A stretch of 64,000 bases of DNA, taken from positions 186,001 to 250,000 of the forward strand of contig CACSKA010000006.1 of the NCBI GenBank assembly GCA_902706205.1. The letters are read 5' to 3'. Both the position numbers and the translations under genes were made by a program. The notes beneath the pieces are model-generated. The model was not told the origin of the DNA. It did no database searches and saw only the letters and a list, made by a program, of their open reading frames with translations. Position 1 is the first letter of the stretch; every line of letters begins with the position of its first letter. This document shows positions 59,274 through 64,000 of this stretch, in pieces. The DNA comes from Chryseobacterium sp. 18061 (GTDB taxonomy: Bacteria > Pseudomonadota > Gammaproteobacteria > Enterobacterales > Enterobacteriaceae).

Positions 59274-60245
59274 GCCGAGCAGCGGTGTACGGGTCACGCG
59301 TTCGTCGCCGTTGATGACCTTGCGCCCGCGAATATGAATGCTGTCACCGTCATAGGCTTCGATAATGGCATTGCCGCAAATTTCAACGCGATGCTCAATA
59401 ACCACATCGCCGATGACCCGCGCGTTGCCTTCAATCAGGATTTTGTCGTCGAGCAGAATCGGGCCGCCACGCAGCCAGGCGTGACCGCCGATCAGCACGT
59501 GATGCTTGAGCACGCAGTTGCCTTCGACCACCGCGTTTTCTGCGACCTGCGAGCTGTATCGCAACGTGGGAATCGCGTCCTCACCGGTGCCTGACACCAC
59601 GCGCGCATTGCCGTAGACTTTCGCGCAGTCGCAGACCCAGACATTATTCTCTTCGTTACCCTGCAACAGCGCGGCGTCGAACACTTCGGCCCTGTGCTCG
59701 ATAAATGCCTGGTCGACAATCGCGTCGCCGTAGATTTGCGCCTGATGCACCACGCGGGAGCGGCTGACGGTGGCGCGATCGTAGATTTGCAGAATTTGTG
59801 TGCTGTCGGGCGTTAAGCCTATGGCGGCGATAATGTCGCACTCGTTGAGAATGCGTGCCTCGCCGAAAATGTGGCATTTCCCACGTACTCGTGAACACTG
59901 AATGGTGACATTGTCACTTATTCGGGCCTCGTGGCTAATAATCGCGTTATCTATCCAGGCGTTATCCTCAATCAGCGCACCGTGCGACAGGGTGCAGGCC
60001 TGCGTAATGCGTGCATTGCCCGTTACCTTCGCCTCGGCAAACACCACGCTGTTTTCGTCGTAAATCCAGCCGTTACCGTCCTGGCTGAGTGCGGTTTCAG
60101 CGTTTATCCAGCCGCCCACTGAGCCTGCAGACACATCAGCAAAATCGCGCAGGGCGATAATTTGCCACAGGGTGACGCTTTTCTTTTCACCATTTTCTTG
60201 AAAGCTGAACGCACGCGGGGTGTCACTGAGGCGGTACTTGTTCAT
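59265..60245 (-). CDS. ydcK: YdcK, left-handed beta-helix protein
   Basis: A 326-residue protein, the same length as E. coli YdcK, made almost entirely of hexapeptide repeats (for example [27 protein letters not shown]) that form a left-handed beta-helix. Such folds are often acyltransferases, but no catalytic His context is evident and the function is unknown. Position between rimL and tehB is as in E. coli, minus tehA. Confidence 0.93.
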   Translation of the reverse strand: MNKYRLSDTPRAFSFQENGEKKSVTLWQIIALRDFADVSAGSVGGWINAETALSQDGNGWIYDENSVVFAEAKVTGNARITQACTLSHGALIEDNAWIDNAIISHEARISDNVTIQCSRVRGKCHIFGEARILNECDIIAAIGLTPDSTQILQIYDRATVSRSRVVHQAQIYGDAIVDQAFIEHRAEVFDAALLQGNEENNVWVCDCAKVYGNARVVSGTGEDAIPTLRYSSQVAENAVVEGNCVLKHHVLIGGHAWLRGGPILLDDKILIEGNARVIGDVVIEHRVEICGNAIIEAYDGDSIHIRGRKVINGDERVTRTPLLGSL

Positions 60246-60437
60246 TGTTATTCTCTTGATGTGTGATTAGCTTAAACGTAGCAAAGATTCTGCGTGACGC
60301 GACGGATAAGGTTCCTTTAAAATGCACCTTCAAATATTTTTGAATGCTTAAATAAATGAAGAGTGTGGATCTGCACAGCAACGTTCTGCCTCTACTCGCG
60401 TGGAACGACACACTCTGCTACCTGACAAGGACTCACA

Positions 60438-61034
60438 ATGACCGCTCGTGATGAAAACTACTTTACCGACAAATACGGCCTGACCCGCACCCACTCGGAA
60501 GTACTGCATGCGGCAACGAAAATCGCGCCAGGAAAAACCCTCGATTTAGGCTGTGGCAACGGGCGTAACAGCCTGTATCTGGCGGCCAACGGTTTTGATG
60601 TCACGGCGTGGGATAAAAACCCGGCGGGCATTAATAATCTGGAAACCATTCGTCAGGCGGAAGGGATCGAGAACCTGCGCTCGAAAGAACTCGACCTCAA
60701 TACGCTGTCGTTTGAAGGCGAATACGACTTTATTCTGTCAACCGTGGTGATGATGTTCCTTGAAGCCAGTACCATTCCGGGTCTAATCGCCAATATGCAG
60801 CGCTGCACCAAACCGGGCGGCTGGAACCTTATCGTAGCGGCGATGGACACCGACGATTATCCGTGTAACGTCGGTTTTCCGTTTGCGTTTAAGCAGGGCG
60901 AGCTGAAGGAATACTACGCCAGCTGGCAATGTGATCGTTATAACGAGGACGTCGGTGAGTTACACCGCACCGACGCCAACGGCAATCGCATTAAACTGCG
61001 TTTCGCCACTATGCTCGCGCGCAAACCCGCTTAA
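60438..61034 (+). CDS. tehB: TehB, tellurite methyltransferase
   Basis: A 198-residue SAM-dependent methyltransferase (197 in E. coli) with the SAM motif [18 protein letters not shown] and downstream [13 protein letters not shown]. In E. coli tehB follows the membrane protein gene tehA and together they detoxify tellurite when overexpressed. Here tehA is absent: ydcK lies directly upstream on the other strand. The end overlaps the convergent peptidase gene by four bases. Confidence 0.94.
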   Translation: MTARDENYFTDKYGLTRTHSEVLHAATKIAPGKTLDLGCGNGRNSLYLAANGFDVTAWDKNPAGINNLETIRQAEGIENLRSKELDLNTLSFEGEYDFILSTVVMMFLEASTIPGLIANMQRCTKPGGWNLIVAAMDTDDYPCNVGFPFAFKQGELKEYYASWQCDRYNEDVGELHRTDANGNRIKLRFATMLARKPA

Positions 61035-62263
61035 CGCGCGGCCAGCAGACACAGCTGAAGGGCGACGTTGTACGAGGCCTCGAACGATTTCAGCGGCAAA
61101 AACTCAAACTTCGAGTGGAAGTTGTGCGCGCCGGTGAAGAAGTTCGGGGTCAGCAGCCCTTTGGCTGACAGCGCCGCGCCGTCGGTGCCTCCGCGCATCG
61201 GCGTCGGTTTCGGCGTAATCCCCAGGCTTTCCATCGCCTCAAACATCAGGTCGATAGCGCGACGATCTTCACCCACGGCGTTGCTGATGTTGCTGTAGGT
61301 ATCGCTAATCTGGAATTCCACGTTGGCGGTCGGATACTGTGCGGCAATTTTCGCGGCGACATCGGCAATCTGCTGTTTCCGGCGCTCGAAATTTTGCAGT
61401 TCAAAATCGCGTATATTGGCGCGCAGAGTGGCCTGGCTCTGCACCGCATCCATGCCGTTAAACCAGACGTAGCCTTCGCGGCCCTCGGTGTGTTCCGGCG
61501 TTTGCAGTCGGTCAAAATGACTGATGAAATCCGTCGCCATCAACAGCGGGTTCACCAGCACACCTTTGGATGACATCGGGTGGGCGGTTACGCCGGTGAA
61601 GCGGATTTCCGCGGCAGCGGCGTTAAAGTTCTCGTAAACAATCTCGCCAAGCTCGCAGCAATCGATAGTCCAGGCGAAATCGACATTGAAGCGACGCTCC
61701 AGATCCAGCGCTTTGGCCCCGCGCAGGCCCACTTCCTCATCCGGTACGAATGCCACCACGATATCGCCGTGACGATGTTGCTCCGTCAAATTCTCCAGCA
61801 GCGTCATTACCACGGTGACCGCCGCTTTGTTATCCGCCCCGAGCACGCTGGTGCCGTCGCCGAAAATAATCTCTTCACCAGGATAGGCGAGTATTTCAGG
61901 ATGCTCATCGATGCGCAGCCAGACGTTTTGTTCGGGGTTCAGGCAGAGATCCTGACCCGTAAAACGCAGTATTTGTGGATGAATATCCGGTGCTAAACCA
62001 ACGTCTACGGTATCAATATGGGTGATAAAACCGACGCGCGGCGCGCCGTCAACGTTACCTTTTTTCACCGCGGTGACGGTGGCGTGTTCGTCAATCTCAA
62101 TGCTCTCCAGCCCCAGCTGTGCCAGCTCTTTGGCGAGCTCGCGCGCCATCTCATGCTGACCGACGGTGGTCGGTAGTGTGGTGGCGCTGGCATCGCTTTG
62201 ACTGGTGATAGCCAGGTAGCGGAAGAAGCGTTGGGTTAATTGACTGGCGAGCGGAGAAGACAT
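61031..62263 (-). CDS. Peptidase T-like tripeptidase (M20B)
   Basis: A 410-residue M20B metallopeptidase (PepT is 408 in E. coli). Zinc-site motifs are present: [11 protein letters not shown] with the first His and Asp, [12 protein letters not shown] with the bridging Asp, [12 protein letters not shown] with the catalytic Glu pair, IDCCELGEI, and [13 protein letters not shown] with the last His. Identity to E. coli PepT looks moderate, so this is probably a paralogue rather than pepT itself; I give no symbol. It is divergent from a dipeptide-binding protein gene, linking peptide uptake and cleavage. Confidence 0.87.
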   Translation of the reverse strand: MSSPLASQLTQRFFRYLAITSQSDASATTLPTTVGQHEMARELAKELAQLGLESIEIDEHATVTAVKKGNVDGAPRVGFITHIDTVDVGLAPDIHPQILRFTGQDLCLNPEQNVWLRIDEHPEILAYPGEEIIFGDGTSVLGADNKAAVTVVMTLLENLTEQHRHGDIVVAFVPDEEVGLRGAKALDLERRFNVDFAWTIDCCELGEIVYENFNAAAAEIRFTGVTAHPMSSKGVLVNPLLMATDFISHFDRLQTPEHTEGREGYVWFNGMDAVQSQATLRANIRDFELQNFERRKQQIADVAAKIAAQYPTANVEFQISDTYSNISNAVGEDRRAIDLMFEAMESLGITPKPTPMRGGTDGAALSAKGLLTPNFFTGAHNFHSKFEFLPLKSFEASYNVALQLCLLAAR

Positions 62264-62335
62264 AGTGATTCCTTCTTTATTCTATTTATCAGGTGGTTGC
62301 AGTTTGTGTTTGATGGTATCAATTGAAGTCTACAC

Positions 62336-62454
62336 CCGTCATACTTCAAGCTGCATGTGTGTTGGCTGCGCCTGCTCACCCCAGTCACTTACCTGAGTAA
62401 GCTCCTGGGGGTTCTCAGCCTTGCCGCCTTCCTGCAACTCGAATTATTTTGGGT
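62336..62454. repeat. ERIC (IRU) element
   Basis: On the minus strand the sequence reads like the 127-bp ERIC element: AATTCGAGTTGCAGGAAGGC at one end, CCCCAGGAGCTTACTCAGG and AAGTGACTGGGGTGAGC in the middle, and GCTTGAAGTATGACGGGT at the other end. It sits in the intergenic region between the peptidase and the binding protein, where it can fold into a long hairpin. Confidence 0.88.
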
Positions 62455-62481
62455 CTAAATCAATAAGAACAGGAAAAGGAC

Positions 62482-64000
62482 ATGAAAAGCAAACTGACAA
62501 CGCTGGCACTGGCGATGGCGGCCCTGACGTTAAGTTCCACCGTGGCGGCGAAGACGCTGGTGTACTGTTCGGAAGGATCGCCGGAAAACTTTAACCCGCA
62601 GTTATACACCTCGGGGACCAGCGTCGATGCCAGCGCCGTACCGGTGTATAACCGACTGGTGGATTTCATTCCGGGCACCACAGAGCTGGTGCCGAGCCTC
62701 GCGGAAAGCTGGGACGTGAGCGATGACGGCAAGGTCTACACCTTCCATCTGCGCAAGGGCGTGAAGTTCCAGAGCAACAAATACTTCACCCCGACGCGGG
62801 ATTTCAACGCCGATGACGTTATCTTCTCGTTCATGCGTCAAAAGGATGAAAATAACCCATATCACAAGGTCTCCGGCGGCAGTTATTCCAACTTCGAAAG
62901 TCTCGAGTTCGGCAAGCTGATTACCCAAATCGACAAAGTGGATGACAGCACCGTGCGCTTTACCCTGGCGCATCCGGAAGCGCCGTTTGTAGCGGATCTG
63001 GCTTGGTATTTTGCCTCGATTCTGTCCAGTGAATATGCTGATGCGATGATGAAAGCGGGCACGCCGGAGCGTGTCGACATGGACCCGGTTGGGACCGGGC
63101 CGTTTAAGCTGGCACAGTACCAGAAGGATTCACGCATTTTGTATACCGCCTTCCCTGATTACTGGCAGGGCAAAGCGAAAATTGATCGACTGGTGTTCAG
63201 CATCACCCCGGATGCCTCGGTGCGTTACGCCAAGCTCGAGAAAAACGAGTGTCAGGTGATGCCGTTCCCCAATCCGGCCGATTTGCCGCGCATGAAAGAA
63301 AATAAAGACATTAACCTGATGAGCAAGGCCGGACTGAATACCGGCTTCCTGTCGTTCAATACCCAAAAACCGCCATTTGATAACGTGAAAGTGCGTCAGG
63401 CGCTGGCGATGGCCATTAACAAACCGGCGATCATTGATGCGGTATTCCACGGTACCGGTACGGTCGCGAAAAACCTGCTGCCTCCGGGCGTGTGGAGCGC
63501 CGACAGCGCGCTGAAGGATTATGATTTCGACCCGGAGAAAGCCAAAGCGCTGCTGAAAGAAGCGGGTTATCCCGACGGTTTAAACGTTGATTTATGGGCG
63601 ATGCCGGTGCAGCGACCGTACAACCCGAACGCCAAGCGCATGGCGGAGATGATCCAGGCTGACTGGACAAAAATTGGCGTCAAAACCACCATCACGACCT
63701 ATGAGTGGGGCGAATACCTGAAGCGGGTGAAAGACGGTGAGCATCAGGCCGCGCTGATGGGCTGGACGACGGCGACGGGCGACCCGGATAACTTCTTCGG
63801 CCCGCTGTTTACCTGCCAGTCAGCCAACGGCGGTTCGAACTCGGCGAAGTGGTGTTATGCGCCGTTCGATAAGATTATCGCCGAAGCGAAATCGATAACC
63901 GATCAGCAGAAACGCACGGCGTTGTATCAGCAGGCGCAGCAGATGATGCACGACCAGATGCCCGCAGTCATGATTGCCCATTCGACCATTTTTGAACCGG
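62482..64000 (+). CDS. Dipeptide-binding protein, DppA paralogue (3' end outside window)
   Basis: An ATG at 62482 with AGGA at 62471-62474 opens a frame that runs to the end of the window (506 codons, no stop). A Sec signal peptide is cleaved near STVAA, before KTLVYCSEGSPENFNPQLYT. The body follows E. coli DppA closely (VGTGPFKLAQYQKDSRI, FSITPDASVRYAKLEKNECQVM, AMPVQRPYNPNAKRMAEMIQ), so it binds dipeptides or similar ligands for an ABC importer. Near 62490-62515 and elsewhere it differs enough, and lies far enough from the usual dpp locus, to be a paralogue. Only about the last 25 codons appear to be missing. Confidence 0.9.
   Translation, partial: MKSKLTTLALAMAALTLSSTVAAKTLVYCSEGSPENFNPQLYTSGTSVDASAVPVYNRLVDFIPGTTELVPSLAESWDVSDDGKVYTFHLRKGVKFQSNKYFTPTRDFNADDVIFSFMRQKDENNPYHKVSGGSYSNFESLEFGKLITQIDKVDDSTVRFTLAHPEAPFVADLAWYFASILSSEYADAMMKAGTPERVDMDPVGTGPFKLAQYQKDSRILYTAFPDYWQGKAKIDRLVFSITPDASVRYAKLEKNECQVMPFPNPADLPRMKENKDINLMSKAGLNTGFLSFNTQKPPFDNVKVRQALAMAINKPAIIDAVFHGTGTVAKNLLPPGVWSADSALKDYDFDPEKAKALLKEAGYPDGLNVDLWAMPVQRPYNPNAKRMAEMIQADWTKIGVKTTITTYEWGEYLKRVKDGEHQAALMGWTTATGDPDNFFGPLFTCQSANGGSNSAKWCYAPFDKIIAEAKSITDQQKRTALYQQAQQMMHDQMPAVMIAHSTIFEP

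Overview
The window is chromosomal DNA of a member of the Enterobacteriaceae close to Escherichia, Citrobacter and Enterobacter. Gene order follows the E. coli K-12 segment ydbH-ynbE-ydbL-feaR-feaB-tynA-paaZ-paaABCDEFGHIJK-paaX-paaY-(gap)-azoR-hrpA-ydcF-aldA-gapC-cybB-(gap)-ydcI-ydcJ-opgD-rimL-ydcK-tehB, and most products have nearly the E. coli length. The species cannot be fixed from this sequence. REP/BIME palindromes and one ERIC element also point to this family.

Layout. 1-2969: YdbH (5' end outside the window), YnbE and YdbL, the envelope AsmA-like bridge module. 2970-12213: aromatic amine catabolism (feaR, feaB, tynA), with a diguanylate cyclase gene and a truncated regulator between feaB and tynA. 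10174-23657: the complete phenylacetate (paa) regulon. 23774-28483: azoR and hrpA. 28761-35208: a lacIZYA operon between hrpA and ydcF, which is not its E. coli K-12 position, followed by an IS903-like remnant (35364-36010). 36106-43163: ydcF, aldA, a GFA-family protein, a membrane acyltransferase, an alpha/beta hydrolase, an intact gapC and cybB. 43255-47284: ydcI, pcaG, pcaH and ydcJ, with protocatechuate 3,4-dioxygenase lying between two genes that adjoin in E. coli. 47361-53465: an accessory block with a carboxylesterase, a LysR regulator, a FAD/NAD(P)-binding protein, an aminotransferase and an amino-acid binding protein. 53690-62263: opgD, an unusual SDR with a divergent LysR gene, hpxO, rimL, ydcK, tehB and a peptidase T paralogue. 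62482-end: a DppA paralogue cut by the window edge.

How the genes work together. TynA oxidises phenylethylamine in the periplasm to phenylacetaldehyde, FeaB oxidises that to phenylacetate, and PaaK to PaaJ/PaaZ convert phenylacetate to acetyl-CoA and succinyl-CoA. Tandem FeaR-type sites with the same 21-bp spacing precede both feaB and tynA, and PaaX-type boxes lie in the paaZ/paaA divergent promoter. With lac, pcaHG, hpxO, aldA and peptide/amino-acid uptake genes, the window is a catabolic region in which accessory modules interrupt a conserved backbone.

Most notable: (i) pcaHG inserted between ydcI and ydcJ with a palindromic LysR-type box in the shared promoter; (ii) a 36-bp sequence repeated at the two promoters flanking the FAD-protein gene, next to an uncharacterised LysR gene, suggesting a small undescribed regulon; (iii) relocation of the lac operon with O1 and O2 kept and no O3 seen; (iv) a GGDEF enzyme inside the phenylethylamine cluster.
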